From assembly GCA_947628045.1 (NCBI GenBank), contig CANQYP010000003.1:1-44348 (forward strand): 44,348 nucleotides of DNA, written 5' to 3'. Under the pieces are notes generated by a model. That model made no database searches and was not told where the DNA came from. It was given only the letters and a program-made list of their open reading frames with translations. Below are positions 37,801-44,348 of the stretch, piece by piece. Origin of the DNA: an uncultured Lachnospiraceae bacterium. Its GTDB lineage: Bacteria > Bacillota > Clostridia > Lachnospirales > Lachnospiraceae. Each line of letters begins with the position of its first letter. The first letter of the stretch is position 1. The position numbers and the translations under genes were made by a program.

Positions 37801-40800
37801 TGAGATAGACGAGGCTACCGTTACGATCGGCGAGGACGGCAAGGGCGTAGCCTGGTTCGACACGCTCCTCTATGCGGCGAAAGCGCCGAAGACTATTGAA
37901 ACCGGCACACGGTATGAGGGCGGAGCGAAGACCTATACCTATACGGTAAAAGAGCTGGATGCCAGCAACGGTTTCACAAAGGCTGAGGACAGCTATACGG
38001 TTACGGTAGTGGTGACGGACGACGGTTCCGGCAAGCTTACGAGAACCGTGGAAGTAACGAAACCGGATGGCATAACAGTAGAAATAGCAGCCGATGGAAC
38101 GATAAACGCGGATGATATTGCATTCGTGAACACGTACAATGCGTCAGGCGAAGGAAAGGTTGAAGGTAAGAAGTCTGTATCCGTGGAGAATGCGGAACTT
38201 AAGACTTTCTCGTTCGGCATCTATAAGGACGAGGCATGTACGGAGCTGCTTAATGAGAATGTTGATTCTCAGACCGTGCAGAATGATAGAGAAGGGAACT
38301 TTGCATTCAACTTCAGTTATACAATGGACGATCTGAAGAAGGCAAACAATCCTTCTGCGGATGGAGAAGATGCTGCGGCAGCAGATGCAGACGAGTATCT
38401 GGATGGGATCGTGCGGACCTACTATATCCGTGAGCAGGAGATCACGACGGATGCGGAAGGAAATGAGATTAAGGGCTACACCAAGGACGACACGATCTAC
38501 AGGGTGACTGTGACTGTGACGGATACCGGCAATGGCGACACCGCCACGGCGAAGGGTCTGACCGTGACAACTAAGCTGGAGAAGAAACTTGCGGACGGCA
38601 GTTGGGAACCTGTGGATCCGGCGACTGCGCAATTCGTCAACGATTACAAGGCGCACGCGAGCTGGCAGCTTGGCGGCGAGAAGACGATCCAGACGGCAAA
38701 AGGCGAGCCCATTGAGCTTACGTCTAAGCGGATCCGGACTCTGAACGAGAAGGTGCGTTTCGAGCTGCAGAAGAGGGATGATACGACTGGGGAATACGTG
38801 CCGGTAGCGGGACAGAGTGTGACGCTTGACGACAATGGTAAGTTCCACTTTAATTACACCGGATTTACCTACAGCCAGAACGATATTAACAAGACCTACA
38901 GCTACCGCGTGGTTGAGAAGTGGGCGGTCGAGGATCCTGAGGCAGCAGATTTCAGCAAGAGCGGCTACGAAGTGGACGGTACTGTGTACACCTTTGATGT
39001 TGTTGTCACGGACAACGAGGATGGCACGCTGCATCTGAGTATCACGAAGACTACGACGCCGAAGAGCGGCACTGGGACCACTGATGCTGCGGTCGAGATC
39101 GACGGCGACTCTGCGGCGGAGCTGTATGATCTCAGTGCGGACTTCGTCAATACCTACGATGCGACGGGCGATGTATCGTTTGAGACGAGCAAGGCGATCA
39201 GCGGCAGAGAGTTTACGGATACGGATCAATTCACCTTTAAGGTCCGGACGGTTGAGACGATGACCGATGAGGCAGGAAATGTTGTGCCGAAGTTTGATGA
39301 GAATGGCAAGCTGGTGCTTGGCGACGTCGTGAAGGTGGATGGCGTAGAGATGACCGCTACGGTTGGGAAACCGGCAGATGGCGTCAAAGATGCCAAGGTC
39401 ACGTTTGACAAGAAGATTTCGTACACGCTCGATCACGCGGGTAAGACTTTCTATTACGCAATCGTCGAGGTAGAGCCGGAGAGCCATGAGACAGAGCAGG
39501 ACGGCATGACCTACGACAAGGATCCGGTGCTGTACAAGGTGACTGTGGACGATGACGGCGACGGCGGGCTTGACGTGGCATCCGAGGTGATTAGCGAGAA
39601 GAAGAGTTTCGTGAACACTTACGCGGCGGACGGCAGTATCAGCCTTGAGACGAAGAAGGAGCTTGTCGGGCGCGATCCGAAAGAGGGCGAGTTCACGTTT
39701 GAGATCAAGCACTTCTTCCAGAAAGCGGGCGAAACGGAGCCGAAGTTAGTCTGGACGAAGGAGGTCAAGAACCTAGCGGACGGCAGAGTCCTCTTTGCCG
39801 ACGCGGACGGTAAGAATTTCTTCACCTACGACAGCCTGGATGAGGTCGGCGTACACACCTATGAGGTGAGAGAGGTGGAACCGACAGGCGAGACTGAGGA
39901 TCAGCCTCTGGGCGGCGTGACCTATGACGATACGACTTACACGGTGACGGTAACGGTGACGGATCTTGCGAACGGAACACTTCACTGCGATGTAGCTGGC
40001 GACGCTGTGTGTGATAATGGCAGCGAGACGTGGAAACTCAAGAAGACAGAGGACGGCGTCTCGAAGGAAGGGTTCAAGAACACCTATGAGGCAGAGGGTG
40101 GAGTATCGTTCAAGACGACGAAGACGCTCATCGGGCGTGCGCTCAAGGCGGGTGAATTCCAGTTCGCGATCACACATTCTTACACGGATAAGGATGACGT
40201 GAGGCATGTGGATACCAAACTGGTACGGAACGGCGTTGACGAGAACGCGGCAGCGGTAGATCTCGTAGATCTCGGCAGCTATGCATTTACGCTGGCGGAT
40301 GTCGGCACGCACAGTTTCACGGTGACCGAGCTGAACCCGACCGGAACGGATCGCCTGGATGGCGTGACGTATGACGATACGACTTATACGGTGACGGTAA
40401 CGGTAGTTGACAAGGGCGACGGGACACTGGATGTTCAGGTGAGCGGTGACGCCGGCTATGATGCGGACGGCAAGGTCTGGACGCTTACAAAGAATGCTGA
40501 CGGAGCGACAGCCGCCTCGACGACAGGTTTCACAAACCGGTACACGACGAAGGAGCAGACCGGTGTGGAGCTTACGAAGGTGCTGGACGGCATGACAATG
40601 ACGCCGGGCATGTTCAAGTTCCAGCTCGAGAGACAGGAGGGCAGTAACTGGGTATCGGTCGGTGAGCCGGTAGCGAATGGCGAGAACGGCAAGGTTGTGT
40701 TCAGCAACGCGATCGAAGTCACGCTGGAGCAGCTGGCAGCCGACGCTGGCATAGAAACTGACGTGACAGAAGACATCGACCATACCTATCGCTATCGCGT

Positions 40801-43800
40801 GATTGAGCTGCAGGAGAGTAATGGGGAGAATGACGGCAAGCAGAGTGACGACGATGAGCAATACATGGAATACGACGAGCACTCCTATATCTTTGATGTA
40901 GCAGCGCATTATGATTACGCGACGGGCAAGATTACGCTTACGAAGACGAATATCGAGGGCGACGCAACCTTCAAGAATACCTGGACGGCGGAAGACAGCA
41001 TACCGTTCCTGGCATCGAAGGAGCTCAACGGTCTCAGCCTGAAAGACGAGAATGACGAAGTCCGTACCTTCCATTTCGAGGTGTACGATCTGACGAACGC
41101 AACGCCGGATGAGGACGGTGAAGTCAGGATCACAGTGGACGAGGATGGAGCCTTTGTGATTCCGTCGGGCGCTGAGAAGAGACTTGATGCGGACAGCAAC
41201 GGAGACGGCATCGTGGACCTTGGCTCGATTAAGTACACGCTGGACGATATCAAGAAAGACGGCGTATATCAGGAGGATACGACCTTCACGTATGCGGTCA
41301 TTGAGAATGGAGCTGCGAAACTGGACGGCATTACTTACGATCAGTCTGTGAAGTATGTCACGGTGAATGTTCACTATGACGCGGCGACAGGCGATCTGCA
41401 GGCGGCGATTGCGAAAGAGACAACGCAGGATATGACGTTCAGGAACACCTACGATACGAGTGTATCGGTGAGTGTGGACGGCACGAAGACGCTGACCGGA
41501 CACGAACTGACCGACGGCGTGTTTGAGTTCGCGATCTACGACGCGGAGAATGTAGATGTTGTTTACCAGACCGGATTCGACCGGACAACGGGCGAGACGG
41601 TTTCCGGCAAAACGTTCTCCTGCAAGGGTGAGCCGATCGCTACGACGCGGAATACGGGCGGTACGTTCGCATTTGATAATTTCAAGACGTACACTCTGGA
41701 GGATATGAAGGAGAACGGCGTGATCCAGGCGTCGAAGACCTTCATCTACAAGGTGGTCGAGCTCGAGCCGAAGAGCGAGGCAGAGGGCAAACTGGCTGGC
41801 GTTACCTATGATAAGGAAGTCCGGACGGTAACCGTGACGGTGAACTATGATCCGGCGAGCGGTAAACTGACCGCGGATGTGAATGCCGGCGAGGATGGAC
41901 TGAGTTTCACGAACCGGTATGACACGGATGCGGAGATCGGGCTGAACGGACAGAAGACGATGGAAGGCCGCGATCTGACAGAGAGCTACAGTTTCCGTTT
42001 CGACGTATATGAGGCGACGACGGACGGCGGTAAGCTTTCTGATACGGCTGTGACAACGGGTCAGACGACGACGGATGGCAGCATCGTGTTCGAGGATGGC
42101 ATTAAGATCGAGCTGGAAGACCTGTGGAATGACAGCACGAAGGGCTATGACAGCACGAAGGTATTCTACTATCTGGTAGAGGAGCGTCAGGACCATAATA
42201 CGGAAGGCGATAAACTGACCTACGCGAATCCGCAGCTCAGAGAGCTGACGGCAGAGTATGACCAGGCAAGCGGAGTGCTGACACTCAACTGGACGAAGAT
42301 TTCCGAGCAGAATCCTGACGGAACATGGAGCCCGGTATGGGAGGGCAGCGCGCAGAGCATTCCTGCCGGAGCGGCTGCGTTCACGAACAAGTACACGACA
42401 AGCGTCGAAGCGGAGCTGAAGGGTATGAAGTATCTGGAGGGCCGCAAGCTGACAGAAGGCGATGTGTACGACTTTGCGGTCTACCGTGCGGAGGATGTGG
42501 ATGTCACGACGGGCGAGGCGGATGAAAGCGCTGTGCTGACGGAGCACGAGGGCGCAACGCCGCTGCTCAAAGGCACGAACGACGCGAGCGGAAAGATCAC
42601 CTTCACGGGCGGGAGCTACAACGGAAAACTTCATTATGAATTGTCCGAACTGGAAGTGACAGCTGAGGACGGCACAGTGACTTACCCGCAGAAGAGCTTT
42701 GAATATTGGGTAGTCGAGCTCGTTCCGGATGAGGCGGACGAGAGCATTACCTATGACCGCAGCGTGAAGAAAGTGACAGTGCTTGTAAGCTATGACAGCA
42801 TGACGGGCACGATGAGCGCGGAGGTCACAGAAGGCGGGCCCGTGACGTTTACGAACAGGTACACGACGAAGGACGGCATCGGACTTCATGAGACGAAGGA
42901 GATGACGGGACGTGAGCTGACGGATCACGACTATTTCGAGTTCAAATTGACAGACGACCTTTCGAGGAACGGCAGGAAAACGGTTGTGGAGGGCAGCGAA
43001 ACCGCTGTGAACAACGGCAAGGCAATCATCTTCGCTGATAACACGATTGTGATCACGCTGGACGACATGAAGGATGTCATGGGGACCACGAGCTCGGACG
43101 GCATTTACACGAAGAACTTCTATTACACGCTCACAGAGTCGCCGAGCAAGACGGTGACCGGAGTTGTGAATGATACGAAGACGATGGAGCTCACGCTTGT
43201 CGCGACTTACGATTGGAACAACGGTACGCTGGGGGTTGCGTGGGCAGACGGCATTGAGGAGAAGAGTTTCGTCAACGATTACAATGCGAAGGGTGGTCTG
43301 GAGTTCAAGGGTCTGAAGACAGTGAATGCGGCTGCGGCGACAGGCAAGATCGACCTGACGGCAGAGCGGCTTGCAGAGCTGAATGCGAAGGTTAAATTCG
43401 AGCTCCAGAGACTGAACGAGGAGACCGACGATTATGAGACGATCGCGGATTCGACAGACATTACCAGGACCGGAAGCTTTGGATTCATCTTCCGTGCGGG
43501 AGAGAGCGTCAGCTATACGGAGGATAACATCGGCGAGACGTTTAAGTACAGGATCATCGAGGTCCAGAAGGACGACGCGGCTGATCTGGGCGGCTACGGC
43601 ATTGATGGGACAGAGTACGTCTATGATGTGACTGTCGCTGACAGCGCGACGCACAACGGGACGCTGCGCCTGACTGTGAAGGACGGCGATGGCAGAACGG
43701 TAAACGCGGCGGCTCCGATCACGGTGACGTTTGACAATACTTACGAGGCAACAGGTGAGACACAGTTTGAAGTCAACAAGATCCTGACCGGTCGTGACAT

Positions 43801-44348
43801 GGAGGAAGGCGAGTTTACCTTCGAGGTACACGCGATGGACGCGAACGGCAAGATCGAGGAGGCTGTGCTTACCGTGAAGGATGCCGAGGGCGCGGATGTG
43901 CCGCTTAGGGCGACCAACCCGGAGGCTGCAAAGGGCGCGGCGGCGAAGATCGTCTTCCCGAAGATCAGCTACACGCTCGCGGATGCAGGCAAGACCTACT
44001 ATTATGAGATCGTTGAGGTCAAAGGCAACGAGGGCGGAGTCATCTATGACGAGGCGTCGGTGCTGGTGAAAGTGACTGTGACAGACGACGGAAGCGGACA
44101 TCTGGATGTGCAGAAACAGATCCTCAGCGCGAATACAGGCTTTACGAACCGCTATGAGGCGACGGCGAAGGCTGCAATAGACGGCACAAAGACATTGAAG
44201 GGCAGAAAGCTCAAGGCGGGTGAGTTCACCTTCCAGGTGATCAACGACGCGAGCGGCGCAGTGGTCGGCACGGGCAAGAACGACGCGGATGGCAAGTTCA
44301 GTTTCGAGTTCGTGAAAGACAGACTGAGTACCGGACAGAGCGTGCTGT
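28892..44348 (+). CDS. Giant Spy0128/FctA-type isopeptide adhesin, 3' end outside window
   Basis: A single frame runs from the ATG at 28892 (GGGGAAC upstream) to the window edge: 5,152 full codons and no stop seen. Order: signal peptide (residues 1-31, LLAMLLALAMLV core); T/E-rich stalk (about 45-168, TEAPTEAVTEVP type); a beta-rich domain (about 170-320); an AT-rich head (about 320-880). From residue 886 come about 24 modules of some 140-170 residues that open with a K-x-L-x-G strand, contain a Y-x-(I/V)-x-E strand and end F-x-N-x-Y. Lys, Glu and Asn are the residues that form intramolecular isopeptide bonds in Spy0128/FctA domains. Five shorter Cna-B/DUF5979-like modules (GSLEVTKTVV type) are interleaved among the first ones. 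Expected to be a wall-anchored fibre; the anchor is not in view. Confidence 0.88.
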   Translation, partial: MKKTNRLSRLLAMLLALAMLVNSQGMTSMAAVIGGITGNKRQTEAPQTETEPATEAVAQTESETELESESDGMTPAETETATEKATETATETVTEVPTEAPTEAVTETLVEAVTEVSTEAPTEAVTEVPTETPTEAVTEAPTEAVTETVTEAETEVETETETLVEDEEPTGIYTYEDAEKIVTAVVSDPTAFPEGTVLVAETLEVTAQDVAAAEAELEEGRQLAKVLRYDIRFEYEGKEIEPPEGVTVDVSIAFQNAVDLGVSDSETDDLGMKVTHEKDNGEVEEVAADASISEDGTMNEVQFAADSFSEFTITIDTAEEVINISMSDVSSDTSGDFYLCVSDRSNNFILKHVVVEKGQIEGTANNVIRIDKLYDQNGKEERSLSSDVTYTIGLYLDLKGDNPPENWQYGNIGANLTAIKQGDIILNKYKVLNIPEVITGENATIKLEEFGKYDLSKGQIQDLLDDAMKFGVFAYKYHQTSDMEATIAACYGTSSGKHDYNFDRNWQNEDTNNKITITKTFYDENKHLLSGIDVTIELYRVVNGAEEYVGKITKTTENGVAKFEFCYGNKDDIGAGYLLSGEYNYYEVIQGQKIEGTNGTFTLTKDGKTHNGYAIYEKGNTEDENNQDGNKGLIIEDNGINNYSYFDHMDQDLFDSPRAKSYVVLDDDWSKFTNHLTLDADGTKGTNSNGAIYVKSGKHGFSDINFSDYFNEENPLDSTKSLYVASQKIAYLENNDGVVVYNIKPKESDGLIENYYFDSKDGKYIVVNVDTSGRENITLSEFYIDDHEKKVSAAFPIADKDANILWNFYDYTKDRPFSGTLNTKGEVTGIVLAPAAKAQNNGTLGGRLIVYEMLGNDNEVHETMPYAKATELERSVVNYLGKQEEAPVSLKFTGNKAVENDIYEDSETEEVYQFKLELVKKSSDKWITVVDPNVTIGDNGIFWRGKGYFETPSVTFTEEGTYYFRVREIPGSDDGMEYSGDWYLVKVEVEKEHGKLEIDEVKVRKNGQGQKFESDKHAKDNKYLLTNNAVTFTNTRKFGELTVEKAVVVPEGVTVPSDTTYTVYVKAGEGTTVNWDKVLEKNSGFGHGIGKTEDGISFWMQANESLTLKGLPLGTYSVTEYATDSKGNSAFKATYEYKVGETETDKIEIEKKDGAITNPTVTITNTYAAKGSVQFGGTKALLGAQENKPAEEQFIFRIYQVNGLDIGVSQNVIDGAMPGNVSNDADGNFKFDAIQLDKAGDYYFVIKEVVPSSKDSSIEYDAAEYKVRVHVDLNAERTAYVVTGVWMTTGEWADITADITDTTPAGKVDAGADGVYRIPGVAFTNKKKGSLEVTKTVVGAAAPTGETYTIEVTNPALTSDDWTAIQVSDSSISLLGDVGAYNGVTFTLTASGSITLMNLPAGTYTVAETTSGDTFTTTVNDTDGKSATVVLAAGGTAEAEVVNTYADETSIQFGGTKTVEVLGAEEGATAPKTTFTFNLYECDANWNKLEPAKPLQQKSVTADGSEKTPVLFNFDPIQYTEAKTYYYLVDEQVVDVNGFVSNTQAYRVTVNVESEKEDGKPVLTATKTVEVKGADDMWSAFTGNTFDFKNTYKYGKLTVTKSVTTADAGTGKTEPPVEKVYTIYVAREGGLNDIGGVKVTIDGETKSATIENGKIVFMLRADQSAELTHLPLGTYTVTEKTDDGEAFLATYKVNGGDTESAQVTFDVDDTETELSARVDVINTYPAWVDTSFKGTKALANGDISEFAGKFKFQIALTNVEGEGVTNVDAVFAENADSATNDETGNFAFGPVTFKKAGTYTFTVTETSTSNDEDLKDKNIDVDSKSYQVVVTVIWDEDANAYQVTSVKYLEQNDDGWTEMSEPAVQEDGDAYVLPSYTLNDENGTHTATFINKVTKGSLKIKKVVEPETVTGHFYFLVSREQADGTIAYYKEDGTPVVEEDKRLARLEVIYPDEDEDPATAKTSVTVENLEPGTYTVTEVDEYCQPVADDTHFPYQVTVEGDGIVKAGQTVEVTVTNEEVKGEIEVTKTVVNAPEKDTTKFYVGLFTKDGEDFVPVKKNNEPYVLTIEKTGEEYRTVKFEDLVPGEYYVFETDKEGNCLENGAIFGNYVVTKNGDKVDLTTKTAAAGNAVKVGLENTYYSTSLKLKGHKVAENIKSGETYKFQLFQLKDADDDSSEGTQVAKGDYTTVEGVTDNSFDITDLASHLTYQLEDLGESGEATFYYLLKELKEIGDPENVSEDGTLYYDESEEVYYDLSEKRLEVKVGLKREDGKIKGIEIKSVKVIDVNDDVIEEIKEITAVNGVYDLGENGTFTNFKAGRAHIAIPVQKKIVGPYKYDGENDKTFTFTLTPTEGTTAYDEDGAPFTGDTVTFNASEITAGTSEELADAALERFKNIYFSKEGTYKFTLKEETLDTADGFKIDESTYTITVVVELDADTRDLKVTSATWQKDGVEESESSGKNESGNLLTQPAIGPTFVNTYSVTETSTELGVKKIVESAVTIPARTFKFELTSADNKASYKTGEKEQSYNDTVTLTVAPGGTEFTGNFSEIHFDAAGEYLYTLKETQESASGWTMDPSEYEIRITVADAKGKLEVTKKEYRKTAPETEKVETFIEFTDKIPVSFTNNYDVTKTDVTLNVAKAINGPWPKGLEREFTFTLKAVGASVEGGYTLAEGQELPKSVTVEGVETKSFPAISFQKPGTYYFELDETVKTGALYNGYGWDKKTRRIKVEVKDIGGKLEASVSSRVLEEGAAAAGADGDTGYTALENPYTVTFTNTYTEKGTEYQFGVEKKIEGLPEGATVQRAFTFTVEPIVGEGEEVDHGYLAHKDDQFLNEITADWSDSVTVTGAGTAQFPTIYYDHEGTYLYRVTEKEFGQNEAAGYTRDENVYVVAVTVERDMDNNSLKASAEYALEGSTDWQPLDGETLNVVFTNTYEAAPTELRIPVKKFTKGISDEKAKGKTFTFGLFDGNNNEIDEATVTIGEDGKGVAWFDTLLYAAKAPKTIETGTRYEGGAKTYTYTVKELDASNGFTKAEDSYTVTVVVTDDGSGKLTRTVEVTKPDGITVEIAADGTINADDIAFVNTYNASGEGKVEGKKSVSVENAELKTFSFGIYKDEACTELLNENVDSQTVQNDREGNFAFNFSYTMDDLKKANNPSADGEDAAAADADEYLDGIVRTYYIREQEITTDAEGNEIKGYTKDDTIYRVTVTVTDTGNGDTATAKGLTVTTKLEKKLADGSWEPVDPATAQFVNDYKAHASWQLGGEKTIQTAKGEPIELTSKRIRTLNEKVRFELQKRDDTTGEYVPVAGQSVTLDDNGKFHFNYTGFTYSQNDINKTYSYRVVEKWAVEDPEAADFSKSGYEVDGTVYTFDVVVTDNEDGTLHLSITKTTTPKSGTGTTDAAVEIDGDSAAELYDLSADFVNTYDATGDVSFETSKAISGREFTDTDQFTFKVRTVETMTDEAGNVVPKFDENGKLVLGDVVKVDGVEMTATVGKPADGVKDAKVTFDKKISYTLDHAGKTFYYAIVEVEPESHETEQDGMTYDKDPVLYKVTVDDDGDGGLDVASEVISEKKSFVNTYAADGSISLETKKELVGRDPKEGEFTFEIKHFFQKAGETEPKLVWTKEVKNLADGRVLFADADGKNFFTYDSLDEVGVHTYEVREVEPTGETEDQPLGGVTYDDTTYTVTVTVTDLANGTLHCDVAGDAVCDNGSETWKLKKTEDGVSKEGFKNTYEAEGGVSFKTTKTLIGRALKAGEFQFAITHSYTDKDDVRHVDTKLVRNGVDENAAAVDLVDLGSYAFTLADVGTHSFTVTELNPTGTDRLDGVTYDDTTYTVTVTVVDKGDGTLDVQVSGDAGYDADGKVWTLTKNADGATAASTTGFTNRYTTKEQTGVELTKVLDGMTMTPGMFKFQLERQEGSNWVSVGEPVANGENGKVVFSNAIEVTLEQLAADAGIETDVTEDIDHTYRYRVIELQESNGENDGKQSDDDEQYMEYDEHSYIFDVAAHYDYATGKITLTKTNIEGDATFKNTWTAEDSIPFLASKELNGLSLKDENDEVRTFHFEVYDLTNATPDEDGEVRITVDEDGAFVIPSGAEKRLDADSNGDGIVDLGSIKYTLDDIKKDGVYQEDTTFTYAVIENGAAKLDGITYDQSVKYVTVNVHYDAATGDLQAAIAKETTQDMTFRNTYDTSVSVSVDGTKTLTGHELTDGVFEFAIYDAENVDVVYQTGFDRTTGETVSGKTFSCKGEPIATTRNTGGTFAFDNFKTYTLEDMKENGVIQASKTFIYKVVELEPKSEAEGKLAGVTYDKEVRTVTVTVNYDPASGKLTADVNAGEDGLSFTNRYDTDAEIGLNGQKTMEGRDLTESYSFRFDVYEATTDGGKLSDTAVTTGQTTTDGSIVFEDGIKIELEDLWNDSTKGYDSTKVFYYLVEERQDHNTEGDKLTYANPQLRELTAEYDQASGVLTLNWTKISEQNPDGTWSPVWEGSAQSIPAGAAAFTNKYTTSVEAELKGMKYLEGRKLTEGDVYDFAVYRAEDVDVTTGEADESAVLTEHEGATPLLKGTNDASGKITFTGGSYNGKLHYELSELEVTAEDGTVTYPQKSFEYWVVELVPDEADESITYDRSVKKVTVLVSYDSMTGTMSAEVTEGGPVTFTNRYTTKDGIGLHETKEMTGRELTDHDYFEFKLTDDLSRNGRKTVVEGSETAVNNGKAIIFADNTIVITLDDMKDVMGTTSSDGIYTKNFYYTLTESPSKTVTGVVNDTKTMELTLVATYDWNNGTLGVAWADGIEEKSFVNDYNAKGGLEFKGLKTVNAAAATGKIDLTAERLAELNAKVKFELQRLNEETDDYETIADSTDITRTGSFGFIFRAGESVSYTEDNIGETFKYRIIEVQKDDAADLGGYGIDGTEYVYDVTVADSATHNGTLRLTVKDGDGRTVNAAAPITVTFDNTYEATGETQFEVNKILTGRDMEEGEFTFEVHAMDANGKIEEAVLTVKDAEGADVPLRATNPEAAKGAAAKIVFPKISYTLADAGKTYYYEIVEVKGNEGGVIYDEASVLVKVTVTDDGSGHLDVQKQILSANTGFTNRYEATAKAAIDGTKTLKGRKLKAGEFTFQVINDASGAVVGTGKNDADGKFSFEFVKDRLSTGQSVL
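29840..31540 (+). other. AT-rich head region inside the giant adhesin gene
   Basis: Base composition and codon use change sharply here: many A/T-ending codons, with both flanks GC-rich. The encoded part contains a Cna-B-like segment (SGIDVTIELYRVVNGAEEY, near 30484). It then has a stretch ending ANILWNFYDYTK, GIVLAPAAKAQNNGTLGG and RLIVYEM, which resembles the last strands of a choice-of-anchor A domain common in pilin-like adhesins. This is the probable ligand-binding head; the domain match is tentative. Confidence 0.6.
31550..44348 (+). repeat. Array of about 24 isopeptide modules in the giant adhesin
   Basis: Modules end at F-x-N-x-Y or a variant near 32005, 32870, 33665, 34570, 35835, 36325, 36765, 37220, 37685, 38140, 38650, 39160, 39625, 40090, 40545, 40985, 41455, 41925, 42395, 42865, 43285, 43745 and 44155; one more is cut by the window. 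Shorter modules fill 32010-32395, 32876-33230, 33671-34068, 34576-34950 and 34951-35310. From about 39160 most modules share K-x-L-x-GR-x-L-(x)n-EF-x-F openings. Confidence 0.8.

Noticed and set aside
39773-44101. A 1,442-codon open frame on the minus strand opposite the giant adhesin, and similar ones at 34469-36538 and 38144-39712
   Set aside because: They mirror the codon pattern of the plus-strand gene, give arginine/leucine-rich sequence without domains, and lack ribosome binding sites. The plus frame has a signal peptide and clear repeated modules.
31550-44348. Regular repeats that could suggest a CRISPR array or satellite
   Set aside because: Repeat units are 400-500 bases, diverged, and keep one reading frame with protein motifs; they are protein modules.

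Overview
The window reads as chromosomal DNA from a fairly GC-rich member of the Clostridia, most likely a Lachnospiraceae-type gut Firmicute. The reasons are the gene order rpmE, DUF1385, prmC, prfA; strong GGAGG ribosome binding sites; a sigma-A of Gram-positive type; a zinc-binding L31; a TatD-associated radical SAM protein; PDDEXK_2 nuclease/transposase genes; and a giant LPxTG-type pilin/adhesin gene. No rRNA, tRNA or CRISPR was seen.

Positions 1-6200 hold the tail of an LCP cell-wall ligase, a family 2 glycosyltransferase, glmS, a divergent ClpX-like unfoldase and the housekeeping sigma factor rpoD. Positions 6290-7200 are an AT-rich islet with an MNT/HEPN two-gene module, followed by yqeY and an Ldh-type dehydrogenase.

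The 560-base gap at 8797-9357 is the most interesting small locus. It holds an unannotated 28-residue membrane peptide on the minus strand and a convergent short RNA gene on the plus strand. The two share a bidirectional terminator and a direct repeat that covers the peptide's translation start. This is the layout of a par/fst-like type I toxin-antitoxin system.

Positions 9290-13440 hold an aminotransferase with a consensus promoter and the potassium uptake pair trkA-trkH. Then come a secreted SH3-NlpC/P60 hydrolase with a long T/E/P-rich linker, a CNNM/CBS membrane protein on the minus strand, a TIGR04086 membrane protein, rho with an arginine-rich repeat insertion, a small coiled-coil protein, and the rpmE-DUF1385-prmC-prfA translation cluster. 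Two stretches around rpmE can fold into elaborate RNA structures.

Positions 23300-27130 carry an orphan gene, a radical SAM gene and a decaying tandem array of PDDEXK_2 genes: one intact copy, one frameshifted copy and two remnants.

From 27200 to the end is a surface-protein locus: a secreted T/E/A-rich protein, a small conserved-looking 89-residue protein, and one open reading frame of more than 5,150 codons that runs off the window. That giant protein has a signal peptide, a T/E-rich stalk, an AT-rich variable head, and then about 24 Spy0128/FctA-type isopeptide modules, with shorter Cna-B-like modules interleaved in the first part. It should form a very long, covalently stabilised surface fibre. 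Its sorting signal, if any, lies beyond the window.
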